Shown one piece after another: positions 1-11,000 of a stretch of 64,000 bases of DNA; the first letter of the stretch is position 1, and every line of letters begins with the position of its first letter. Source of the stretch: Acheta domesticus (lineage: Eukaryota; Arthropoda; Insecta; Orthoptera; Gryllidae); contig JAHLJT010000631.1 in assembly GCA_031308135.1 (NCBI GenBank), positions 198,503,126 through 198,567,125 of the forward strand, in the 5' to 3' direction. The position numbers and the translations under genes were made by a program. The notes below the pieces were generated by a model. It had not been told where the DNA came from. It saw nothing but the letters and a program-made list of their open reading frames with translations, and searched no databases.

Positions 1-330
1 TGGCAAGAAGTCATTTTCATTTGATTTTTTGAATTTTTAAAAAATTAATGGAATGTATTTTTTAAACCCTTCGCACTTTGTTTGACTAGAAACTGTTAGG
101 TGATGACTGATGCCTCAATTGGATAGAAGTTGCTATATTATAATACCTTTATTATCTCTCCATTTAATGAATGTCTGTAGTGATATACTCTAAGTATTAT
201 AATACGTATTACATAATGTTACCTATGAGGACTTATCTAGTGCTCAAGTACTACTTGTTATTTGGTATTCTTCATATTTAAGTGATTTTATAACTATACA
301 TCAGACTTAATGTGCATTTTTTTCAAACAG
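1..330. other. AT-rich intron of the carbonic anhydrase gene
   Basis: I see no coding exon here. The stretch ends in a pyrimidine-rich tract and an AG at 329-330, the acceptor of the first visible carbonic anhydrase exon. The exons coding the N-terminal part of that protein must lie upstream of the window. Confidence 0.6.
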
Positions 331-466
331 CTGCAGTTATGCTAAAAGGTCGGACACCTCTCTTAGAAGGCGGACCATTGCGTGGTTCTTACAAATTTGT
401 ACAATTACATTTTCATTGGTCCACTGATGATTATGCAGGCAGTGAACATACATTGGATGGAAAGCC
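331..466 (+). CDS. carbonic anhydrase exon with zinc ligands 1 and 2
   Basis: The acceptor AG is at 329-330 and the donor GTATGT follows 466. The exon begins with two bases of a split codon and ends with two bases (cc) completed by the first g of the next exon. It codes for GSYKFVQLHFHWSTDD, carrying the two zinc-ligand histidines two residues apart, and the GSEHTLDG segment common to alpha-carbonic anhydrases. Confidence 0.9.
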
Positions 467-3033
467 GTATGTATTCCCTAAAAAATAATATAGGCCTACG
501 ACATTTAATTTTTTTATAAGAACCTATTTTCTTACTTATACATTGTCATGCTGGGGAAGATTCAATAATACAATATTAGTTCTTAAGTAAATTGTTTGAC
601 ATTCATCTGTTAATGTAAAGTATTTGTTGTACAAATAGAAACTTGACTGCCCAGGAAATGCTACAACCTAGACATTTCACCCTAAGGAAGGTTGCAGTGC
701 AACATCTGAAATGTTGGCAACTATGCCTAGGACTCAGTGTCTCCCAGACAGCCAAGTATTTATTGACTCCAGTCACAGAAGCCAATGCTTTTATCTGTTT
801 CACAGGTTTTCTATGGAGTGTCATGCTGTTCATATACATATCAGATGTGAAGATGTGACTGAAGCTTTGGAATGTGAGAATGGTATTGCAGTAATAGGTA
901 ATTTCCTTCAGGTAAAAAATTACTGCCCTCAGTTATATTATTTTTCATTATCTCTTCTCTTCCAATTACAACTTCATGTTTGTGTGTGTATATCAGGTCT
1001 TCATTTTAACTTGCAACCCATCTAGGAACATTTACTCTTGTTTTGACAATTTGGCAGTGCCTGAAATACCTTCAGCATCCCTTTCTCTTTTAGTGATCCT
1101 CAGCTGTAAGCCCTCAGATTTTGGGCAGGGGGAATGTGGCTAATTTTAGTTGGAAGAAAGAGAAAGTACTTATTCTGTTCTTGTTACCCTTCAACATTTT
1201 ACAGCCACTACACTGATAAGAGTAAATGTCTCTCTCTCTCTGTAAATGGTAGTCACTTCCAGCATTTAATCTCAGGTCAGTTTATAACCATTTTAAGGAA
1301 TCATTTTTTATTATTTTTATTAATTATTTTCAATGATTATTAATTTATATTTATTAATATTTGTTATTAATTTTATTAAGATTTTTCTTATTTGTTTAAT
1401 TTGCATTATTAGGTTCCATAATAATAAAAAATTATTATTAATATTAAACAAAAAATTAATGCAAATTAAAAAAATTAGAATATTCTTAATAAAAAAATAA
1501 CAAGAATAACTTATTATTATTATTATTATAATTATTATTATTTTTATAATAATAATTATTATTATTGTTGTTGTCATTGTTTTTATAAATAATGAAGAGC
1601 TTTGAGATAGCTTTCATTAAATAATGATTATAGTTACATTGCTGGTAATAAATCAATAAGGCAGTGAAAACTTCTCCCCGCGTGCCTTCAGTACTACCGT
1701 TTTGTTGCTTAAGCATACTGGTCACAATCACATAAAAAGACGTTTTCTTTGCCTGTTCATATCAATGCTCACCCCACTCACCCTGCGCAGTGTGAAAAGA
1801 TTCCAGCATATGAACCATCCACCTCAACTCTTGAAAGGGGAAAACACAGAGAAAGTAAGTTGTAAATTGTAAGAAAAAGTAAGTGCTGCAATTTATGGCC
1901 TGATACTCACTTCCTTCTCTGCTGTCTGCCAGCAATGATTGTTTTGAAAGGAAGCTAAGATATGCAATTGCCAAATTGCTAAAACAAGAACAGATGATCC
2001 CAGACATAAGTTGCAAGTTAAAATGATGATATGATGATAAAATGAAGTTATGATATCAACTTGGATGAAGATTTAGGGTATTTACATTTTTGATTTAAAA
2101 AATTCATTGACAACCTTGGATTCATGTAAAACCCATCAAAAGTTTGTTGTTGTTTTTTTCCTATGTACTTAAAGAGAACAGAAAACAACAATCCAAGATA
2201 AGTTCCCTCCCTTTTTCTTTCAGGTGAGAGGTTACTGCTCATAAACAGAAAAATCTGATTTTCCATACAATTCACGAAGTTAAAACACAAAATGTGTATT
2301 TCAGGTTTCAGACATAGAAAATAAAGACTTTTTGCCAATATCAGATAATCTAAAAAAGATTTGTCAACATGAATCTGTAACAGAAATTTCATCAAACTGC
2401 TTCTCCTGGCTAAAACATAATCGGCAATATGGATATTATACTTATCCTGGCTCACTTACTACTCCTTTGAAGAGCAAAACAGTCACATGGATTTTGTATC
2501 CAAATCCAATAGCTGTTTCAGCTTCTCAGGCAAGTTGTTTTCTCTTGAAAAATACTACACATAAGTATCAACCTGAAAAATTTATTTTTCTCATGCCCAA
2601 ACATAATATTGGTTAAGTAACAGAATACTACTGAGCTTTAATGAAGAACAGATGAATAAGCTATAGCCTAATCAAGAACATGGTAAAGACAATATTATTA
2701 AGTTTTGCTGCTAAGTCTTTAGAATTTATATTTTAAAATATTATCTTCCTTTGGAAACAAATAATGTCAATAAATTGAAACACAGATTGTTTATGCATTA
2801 ATACTACATTCTTAGACATTATTTGTAAGTTGTATGGCATTCATTTAAAATAATGCATAATACTCTGAAAATGTGCCTTATCTTTGAAGTAAAATTAACC
2901 ATTTTGTTAACATAAATATTGTTTACAGATATTGGGATTTAGAGAACTACTAGATAGCAAAGCACTACACATTCAAAGGAACTGTCGCAACGTGCAAAAT
3001 CTCAATAATCGAGAAATATTTTTTGCAGTTTAA
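331..3033 (+). CDS. alpha-carbonic anhydrase, 3' part (four exons, 5' end outside window)
   Basis: Exons 331-466, 806-911, 2305-2529 and 2929-3033 join in phase and end in TAA at 3031-3033. The family interconverts CO2 and bicarbonate at a zinc ion held by three histidines. Two ligands are visible in QLHFHW (exon 331-466; His94 and His96 of the human CA II scheme) and the third in MECHAVH (exon 806-911; His119). The gate threonines are kept in SLTTP (exon 2305-2529). The end, NVQNLNNREIFF, matches the family's 'RPVQPLNNR' tail. The residues after SLTTP read LKSKTVTW, where most members have a Pro-Cys/Ser-containing segment, so the pocket rim is unusual. The intron after 2529 uses a GC donor. 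The N-terminal half is missing, so signal peptide and cellular location cannot be judged. I am confident of the family but not of the subfamily. Confidence 0.9.
806..911 (+). CDS. carbonic anhydrase exon with zinc ligand 3
   Basis: The exon lies between an acceptor AG at 804-805 and a GTAAAA donor after 911. It codes for MECHAVHIHIR and GIAVIGNFLQ, matching the family's ELHLVH segment (third zinc ligand, preceded by the conserved Glu) and the GLAVLG.FL strand. The reading frame is closed on both sides in the phase its neighbours need. Confidence 0.85.
1510..1570 (+). repeat. (ATT)n/(AAT)n tract in a carbonic anhydrase intron
   Basis: Impure ATT and AAT units surround 1510-1570. Overlapping minus frames are Ile/Asn low complexity. 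Confidence 0.85.
2305..2529 (+). CDS. carbonic anhydrase exon with the SLTTP gate, GC donor
   Basis: The exon is 75 whole codons. It contains YYTYPGSLTTPL and VTWILYPNPIAVSASQ, the most conserved C-terminal block of the family. The 3' boundary is CAG followed by GCAAGT, the classic GC-AG donor context. No GT donor at this position keeps the frame into the last exon. An in-frame stop lies downstream if the exon is read through. Confidence 0.85.
2929..3033 (+). CDS. carbonic anhydrase terminal exon
   Basis: The acceptor is TTTACAG ending at 2928. The exon codes for 34 residues plus TAA. NCRNVQNLNNREIFF matches the closing strand of the family. Poly(A) signals AATAAA follow at 3097-3102 and 3173-3178. 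Confidence 0.85.
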   Translation: MLGFRELLDSKALHIQRNCRNVQNLNNREIFFAV

Positions 3034-3096
3034 AAATGTTCTTTCATAAACTTTATTAATTCTGTACACAAATGTAACAATATTTTTGTGCATTAA

Positions 3097-3178
3097 AATA
3101 AATTAATTTGATTGAATTTTGAAATATTTTTTATTGTTTGTTTTTCATTCATTCTTATTAAAATGAGTGATTAATAAA
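3097..3178 (+). promoter_or_regulatory. candidate poly(A) signals of the carbonic anhydrase gene
   Basis: Two AATAAA hexamers lie 64 and 140 bases past the stop codon, in T-rich sequence. Either could end the transcript. Confidence 0.5.
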
Positions 3179-4599
3179 TTTACATCTAACAGAAAACCTG
3201 GTGTTCTTTTATTAAACATTTTATCTAATAAAGGGACAGAACAAACTTTGAAGAGATGTGGTAAGATTCCCATGAGACATCCCAGAATTAATCAACAGCA
3301 CATGCAAATCTCGTTCTTCTGAGCAAAATATCATTTATTACTTCTGGGAGTTGAAGCCTCTACCTTCTGATAGTACAAATGGTACTGTCTGATAGTTCCT
3401 ACTCTTTGTGGTAGTACTACAATAAAAGCAGTGGTCACGTGAGGTTTCCCTTAAAGCACAATTTGGTTTCATTTTACCAGATGAGACAGTTCCAATTAAA
3501 TTACGAATCAAAATAAATCTATTTTTTCTCGAAAATTCTATATTATGATATTCCTTAAAATTCCTGATATGGATAATGTTTAGAATAACTTCCTTATTTC
3601 ATTGTGAAATTTTAGTGATCAAAAAGAGGTATCCACGTTGGTTTTGGATTCTTGATTACTGAAACGATTAGTATACTGTTGTGGTAATTATAATTTGCTT
3701 CTTTTGTGACGGAAATTACTTAAGAATTGTTTGCTCGTATCCTGCCTACGTCAGCTCAATGCCACCCCGGCACATCTATCACATTATAATACTGCTTCCC
3801 TTTATCCCGTCTCAAAAGAACACGTACTACCTAAAGTTTTTTGTTTTTTTTTCCCTCCATATGATTGGGTCGGTTGGAATTTTATGATTTACCATTACAT
3901 AACAAATTGTGGTGAGTACAACATATTCATCGAGATTAAGGGACAGAAGGGCCCCCAAGATTCACAAGCAATAACGGCATGGAGGAAATTGAAGTTTCTG
4001 GTTCCAGTACTTACATCTAACCCGAAAATGTATATTGGCTGTTACAGTTAATTTGATGTTCGAAAATGAACTTTTTTAATTATTTCTCCCTCACATTTGA
4101 ATTTCCCCCATGAATGTTTCGACCTCACGCAATTGTGGCACGACTTTCTTCTACGTCTAAGGATTTCGGGAAGTGTTATTCAGTTTTTTCGTTCTATTGG
4201 ATTTGCGCAAGAGCAAACGTGTATTGGTATATACGTATAGTGCTTGTAGCGAGCTGGTAGCGAGTTAGAAGGATAGTGGAGAACAGTCATTACAGAAGTG
4301 GGTGTCAATTTGGGACTGTTCTAGTAAAGTAATAATGCTAGAACCAAGAATTCTGTAATGGGCTGGGTGCGGCCACTCTTATCCTTTTGATGGTTAGTCG
4401 ACTTCGCATTTGCAAAACAAAAGCACTGCTACTCGTATAGTACGTGCTCACGGCTTTCGCTACACAATCTACTGCTATCTCAAATTGTTAGTTAGGTTGC
4501 GATGAATGAATTATTAATTAGTTGCTTTCTTACAAGTGTCACTTATTAGTACATTTGAACTTTCCAGGTGCTATGACATGTGCGATATAACAGCTGACA
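3179..4599 (+). other. intergenic DNA and likely 5' leader of BBIP1/LMBRD2
   Basis: I see no convincing coding exon. A short near-repeat, tagcgag, occurs twice at about 4247-4264. A pyrimidine-rich acceptor-like site (tttccag) ends at 4567, so the BBIP1 exon may begin at 4568 after an unseen non-coding first exon. A five-codon upstream ORF (ATG at 4573, TAA at 4588-4590) precedes the BBIP1 start by 9 bases. The promoter itself cannot be placed from sequence alone. Confidence 0.45.
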
Positions 4600-4821
4600 A
4601 TGTCGAAAGATCAGACTCCCGTTTTGAAAGATTTCATTCCTAATAGTGGAATGATTTATCATGAGGATTTACCACAGTACATTCTTTGTAAGCCGAAGTT
4701 AATGCCATTGAAGTCTGTGACTTTGGAGAAACTGGAGAAGATGCAAAAAGATGCAGAAGACAAGTTGAAACAGCAGAGACTGGAACAGATTAATGAAGGA
4801 AATGTGAATAATGTACCCTAA
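4600..4821 (+). CDS. BBIP1: BBSome-interacting protein BBIP1/BBIP10
   Basis: This is a complete, uninterrupted 73-codon ORF. The core ILCKPKLMPLKSVTLEKLEK followed by MQKDAED is the diagnostic segment of BBIP10, the smallest subunit of the BBSome, the coat complex that moves membrane proteins through cilia. The basic Lys/Gln/Glu-rich end is predicted helical. The length is a little below the vertebrate protein (about 90 aa), which has a longer N-terminus. The start chosen is the first in-frame ATG, at 4600. The stop is only 46 bases before the LMBRD2 ATG on the same strand, so both ORFs probably sit in one exon. I am confident of the family because the core is nearly identical to the vertebrate sequence I remember. 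Confidence 0.92.
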   Translation: MSKDQTPVLKDFIPNSGMIYHEDLPQYILCKPKLMPLKSVTLEKLEKMQKDAEDKLKQQRLEQINEGNVNNVP

Positions 4822-4867
4822 AAATTATTTTGGATTATAATAAGAGGACCAGATAGTTGAAGGGAAT
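4822..4867 (+). other. 46-base spacer between the BBIP1 stop and LMBRD2 start
   Basis: The spacer is AT- and purine-rich. It has no AATAAA, no TATA-like element with room for an initiator, and no polypyrimidine tract ahead of its AG dinucleotides. This fits readthrough transcription of both ORFs in one exon. Confidence 0.7.
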
Positions 4868-5041
4868 ATGTCGTTTGGTCCATTACTCACAGATGTCATA
4901 GTGACATTTTGTGTGGCAGCTAGTGTCTTGTATAGATATGGAAATTGGATGAAACACCACATTGTAGTAACCATAGCAGTTCTTGTTGCTTGGTATTTCT
5001 CATTCCTAATAATATTCGTTTTGCCACTGGATGTATCATCT
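4868..5041 (+). CDS. LMBRD2: LMBRD2 coding exon 1 (residues 1-58)
   Basis: The exon starts at ATG 4868 and ends before GTAAGT in phase 0. It codes for the first two membrane helices ([15 protein letters not shown] and [19 protein letters not shown]), matching the N-terminus of known LMBRD2 proteins. That match supports this start over any upstream codon. Confidence 0.93.
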
Positions 5042-8000
5042 GTAAGTACAAAATCTCATGTGTTTATTTTCCTGTTCAACAGAATATATGTATGTATTTA
5101 TTTAATGTAATGTATTTATTTTCCAGACTGTGTATCGTACCTGTTTAAAAGATCTTCCTCCAGGAAACAGCAATGAAAATTCAAGTTCGAATCATAGTCT
5201 AGTAATTCCAAATAACAGTCATTCTGCTCCAGATGAAACTATTTGTCAGAAACCATGGAGTTATGTACAAGATGATGTATATTTACATTTGTGGCGTGTT
5301 GTATACTGGACTTCACAATGCCTCACTTGGTAAAGGATAACATCAAATTGTTAATTGTGTTAGATTTCCATATGGTTCAAGAGTAATTCTGTAATTGAGG
5401 AACACATGCTATTATTTGTTTATTTGTCAAAAAACAGTAAAAACTATATATAACGTTAATTATCATTAAGAATTAAATATCATTAAGAATTTTTATCATA
5501 ATATGATATTTTAGTTTAGAGTGTAGATGGTATTACAGTTAGAATATATTAGTTTAACAACAAGGAATGAAAATATGATGTTTATTTTCAGGTTGGTATT
5601 GCCATTAATGCAATCATATATCAAGGCAGGAGATTTTACTATTAGAGGAAAACTAAAATCAGCTCTTATTGACAATGCTATTTATTACGGATCATACTTA
5701 TTTATTTGTGGAATCTTGCTTATATACATTGCTGTGAAGCCAGGAATTGACCTTGATGAGTAAGATTTTGTAACAGTGTTACTAATGTATGTAGAGATAT
5801 CATTTCAATTCAAAAATTGAGTTAAATTGAAAATTGTTTCATAGTAATTCCTCTAGATCAGTTTTTGATGGTTTGACATTAGTTTTTGTGTGCAATTATG
5901 GAGACTGAAGGAATATGATTGCACAAAAGTTAAAATTTTTTTTGTATATGTAATGAAATTTGGTAAATATCTGTTTTAGATCTATCTTTATTGAATTCAT
6001 TTATTAGGAACAGTTTTGTGAACTCTTATAGACTACATTTTTAATAAGTGAATTTTCTTTTAGACCCAAATTGAAAGCCATTGCATCATCTGCTAGTAAT
6101 ACGTGGGGTCTCTTCCTGCTGGTGCTTTTGTTGGGATATGCTCTGGTTGAAGTGCCAAGGTCATTGTGGAATTCTAGCAAGCGTGCTTACTTATTAAACT
6201 ATAGTTACTTTAAAGCAGCAAAGCTTAGTTCAGATAAATGTGAAGCAGAGGAAAACGTGGATGAAGTTTTGGAGGTAAGGAGAAGTTTGAGTTGTGTATC
6301 ATTTCCTCAAGCAGCAGTTTTAGAATTACTCTAGTAGTTATATCATTCTAAATGGATAAATGAGTTTCTCTTGTATTTATGAAACAGATTTTGTGAAAGA
6401 AAAATGAGAAGTAAATATTCTTCATGGCAGAAGTAGGAACTAGGAACCTGAATTATTGTCTAAAGACTAGCAAGAAAAAATCATAAATAGTTAAGCATGA
6501 AATTGTAGGAGGAGATTCAATTAAGGTGGTGGAGAAATATATGTCAAATGTCAGCAACTGAAAGCTTACTCTAGTTTGCAGTAACATCGCATAATAGATT
6601 AAGAAACCTTTCTCATTTTGTATTTTGGCTAACGTTGACCAAGCACTTCAGTCAAACTAATGACTAGGGTGTGGATTTCTATGATGCACACTTTTTTCTG
6701 TTGCTTAAGGGCATAGCTAAGTGAAATTTCTTGACATTTTGTTAGAATTTGATGCTATGTAGATAAATATGTTAGTGCATGTGTGGCCAGTTTTTCCTGT
6801 TAGTAGATATTTCTGTAATTCTAAGAGCATATTTTGCATATTTTATTAATATAGAGACTTATCTGTAAAACATTTCGTGTTTTCATAGAATCTATTTGTG
6901 AGCTATCATTGATTAGAAAGAGCATGTCATAGTTTTTTGGTTTTTTTTTCCCTTTCTTTTCTAGAGTTGATAAAATACTTGTGCATATGTAGGATATTTC
7001 TCGATATGATTTTTTTAAACCATACAGAAAACATGAAACAAGACATACAATATACTTCACTAAGGTGCATATTTACTTCAGTTATTTCTCCCATGAAGTA
7101 AGCTATGTTATATTATGTTTGCATAAAAATATCTCTTTTTATTTCAAACGTGCTGCTCCTAAATTTTATTAAGAAAGGTGTATTCAAGAAATGAAATATT
7201 GTTAATTTTAATTGCATATTGAAGTGCATATTTCAGAATTTTTAGGTCCTAAATGCATTTTGTAAAAGCATATTTCAAGATTTTTTAGGGTACAATAATC
7301 CTCTCCCTACTAACGACTGTTTGGAGTGTAGGATGGTGGTTAAACCTGTGTTGAAGACAAGAAGCTAGCAAAATAATAATAATAATAATAATAATAATAA
7401 TTTATTGAGTCTCAAATACAATTACAGTCGTGTGTGACAAGTCAAAGTGATGTCTTGGGTGAAGAGAGAGAGAGAGATATTAGTTACAAAATTCATGATT
7501 GTTAATTAATGATGTATTGCCCTTGGTGTATTGTGTATGTTTATATTATCCAAATCATTTCATTGTATCTGCAAAAATTTAATATTTATGCTTGGTATTG
7601 AAATATAAATTCACAACCAACCTCAAATTCTCATTTGAGATTCTCGCTGTTTTTTTAGTTTTTCTTCCCTTTTTTTAGAGTGTATGTGGGGGGAATTACT
7701 TACCAATGCTAATTGAAAAATATAATTTTATTTTTGTGCCCATTTGGAATTCCACTATATAATGCTTTATAACTAGAGACCGGATTTTTATGTAATTACA
7801 TATTTTTTTCCTTTCTACTTACCGTTCTCAAATTTGTGATCTTGGCGAATCGTCGCCATCTTAACACAATATCATTTTTTTCCTTACATATTTTTACATA
7901 TTGGTACTATATTACATATTTTGGTATTATGACAAAATATTTCTTTATTCTATCAATTTTCTTCCATTTTAGTGTATATTTCTAAGAAGAGAAATATTTT

Positions 8001-11000
8001 CAAAAAAATCAGCATTTTTTCTTTTCTTTATTACTGCATGCTGTCTACTCCAGATATCCTACGTGAAGACACGTGATGTTCTCACAATCCAGAGCGCCTG
8101 CTTCAGTTATCCCAATGGCAGGAAATGCGCGTCAATGACAGATCATTTTCACCTTTAGGTGTGAAATGTATCATTGGCACCGCGATTCGTGATTATTAAC
8201 CTTAATTTGGAAGAAACGTTGGTAATAGCTGACATGTAAGACTACAATGAGAGTGCTTCACGCTGCAGTGATTGTTTGCTGCGGAAGATATCGCCAGTTT
8301 GTACGATGTCTTCTATTGCATCAAATCTGGCTACAAAACTACGGTTCTGTATAATATGAAGCTTTTACTACTGATGGGAAATTTCTATGGTCATCGTACA
8401 AAGTGTGCATCAAATCATGCTCTCTAAATGATTTTTAAGACGTTTGTATTATTTTTAAATTTTGTTTAGGAAATTTGTTATCAATGTAATTTTGTATAAT
8501 GTAAATGTATTTTATAATTAGTGAATTTTAGTATTACATATTATACACATTTATTACATATTCTTACTGTTTTGAATACATATTTATGTACATATTTTGA
8601 CGTTTCATACTACATATTTTTCCTGTCTCTATTTATAACACAATTGTGGAAAATTGTCGTCAGTGTACTGATTGCAAGGGTGATGTTAATGTAGATAAGG
8701 GTAATAAAGATGAACTGTAGTTACAGTCTTCATACTTGACAGTTTCACATGTTTGAAATTAAAAGCTTGGTTCACATTGGCTAATAATGGTTTCTTAATC
8801 TACCATGTGATACTGTGTTCTTTCACTTGCTGACATTTTTTGTGTATACCTTCACCACCTTTGTTGAACTTCCTTTTAGTTCTCATGATTAAAAGCAAAT
8901 GGGTTTTGTTATCAAACCTGCAGAGTCCACAAGTTTTGCACACATTTATTTTGTTTTAAATAGTTTTAACCCTTTCGTGACCAGTGTCCCACTAAACATA
9001 TTTCTCGAGAAGTTCACAGGGGTACATATAATCCTCTACTGGTTCATTCTGCAATCTTGTGGAAAGTGTGTGCACAGCGTTCTAATGCTCAGTTACGAGG
9101 GATTCCAAGAATTGTGCGATTTATTGTCATTGTTACAGGAAGGTGCAAATTGCATCCCTCGTTTTGGACAGTTTTATTTTTTCTGGGCGTTTTATTTTGT
9201 TGTAAGGTTTATTTTTGTTTGTTTTGAATTATTTAGTTAAATACATTGCTGTTAAAATTAATTTTTTTTCAAATGCGGGGCTTACAAGTGATTTTGCAAA
9301 TTTTTTGCCTTTTCGCTGTTTCAAAAAATTCCCCCGTTTGGAAAGTTTTCTTTTTTTTCTGCGATTTTTATGTCGTTTTAATATATCTTTTTTTATTATT
9401 TAATTCATGAGATTACATCCTAAATTAATTTGAAATCTTTCCATATTTATGACGATGCGTATTTTTTGTAGTTACAAGACAGCAGTAGGAGAAAGGAACA
9501 GATACCATGTGCCAAGAATGCAAAGTAACACATTGTATTGATCCTCCATTTCCAATTTTTAAAAATAGATGTAATTATTATTACTTCTTGATTATTGCGT
9601 TGTTTATAATGAAAATTTGAGAAAAAAAAATTAATTTTCTCCTCTGTATTATTATGATCCATCATACCTATAGGGTTCAATGGGAGAAATATGTCCCACT
9701 AACAGTTTCTAAAACACTAACCATTAACAACAATTTTCAGTAATCAATATTGAATAGTAACTAAAAACTAACCTATGTACAAAGTTTTGTTTCAAAATTC
9801 AGCAAAAAAATTAAATCGGTCACAAAAGGGTTAAAATGTTTTAAATAGTAACAAAAAGGCAATTAAAATTGGTGGAATAAGAAATAAAAGGACGAAATAT
9901 TTTACTTGAAACTTGTAGAATATTCTATCAGTGTATTGTTGTGATGTCAGTCTTTTTTTGTATGAATAATGCATTTATTTTGGAAGATATTTGGGGCATT
10001 TAGATGATATCTCTTAGTAACAGCCAATCTGGGTTGGGACAAATGCTAATGCTTATTCTTTAATGTGGATTTGAACTTGTCAATTAAGTTCAAATCCACA
10101 TTTTTTAATGATGGAGCTGAAATTTAGTCCAACCACATTCATGAGCTAGTCATGAACGTGTGACCATCTTTATTTTGTTATGGGATTGTGTTTGGAAAGG
10201 AGTATTTTCTATTTCAATACTTTCGGGTATTGAAAATACTCGAAATTTGTGTTATGTAATTTATGGACGGCCCCTTAAAACAGTTTGAAGTGAAACTTTA
10301 AACAACAGTGATTTATCAATATGTTAGAAATTACATTCTCCCACAAAAATTACTTGAAGTGATCTCCAAACAACTTCGATGCACCCCCTGAGCCTGCATT
10401 GTACGCTAACTTATATTATTATTATTACGATCATTATTATTATTGTTCCCCTACTTCACAATTAAAGATATTATGAGTTGGTTGAATATATAATCGACTC
10501 CAGGTGGTTGCAAACTTCTAAGAAGCAGATCTAGGGACTGTCGGTGCCTCTACACTACTTTGTGCAAAATGTGGGCTGTTCCCAATGTCATGCATTTCGC
10601 AGTCTTGAATAACCTGGGTGTTTAACCAAATTCTTCCTCAAATTTACCAGAACAAATCCCAGAGATCCAATAACTTATTGGGATGACCTGTGTCCCACAT
10701 GCGGTTGACCTCGATTTCCAAACTATTGTATATATGATGCTTCCCTACCTCCTTGTTTACAAATCCTCCCCTTTGTAACGCACTTCCCTATCTATGTAAC
10801 ACAGCGTAATGCTGCCTCAGATTCTTTCCCTCCCCCGTTAGCATTATGTAATTTATGGATGACCTCCAATAGAATATTATTAAACATGAATTTAAATTCA
10901 CAAAATGTCTAATAATGGCAACAGGTAACGGTTGTACCATTAGCAATATGTTCCTGAAACTAATAAGGATCTGTTTCAGACTCATGTGCCATGAAGTTTT

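Noticed and set aside
1320..1731. Minus-strand frames of 81-85 codons
   Set aside because: They are Ile/Asn low complexity created by the AAT/ATT microsatellite.
3681..4051. 106-codon frame between carbonic anhydrase and BBIP1
   Set aside because: No similarity, no splice context and AT-driven composition. It is not supportable as a gene.
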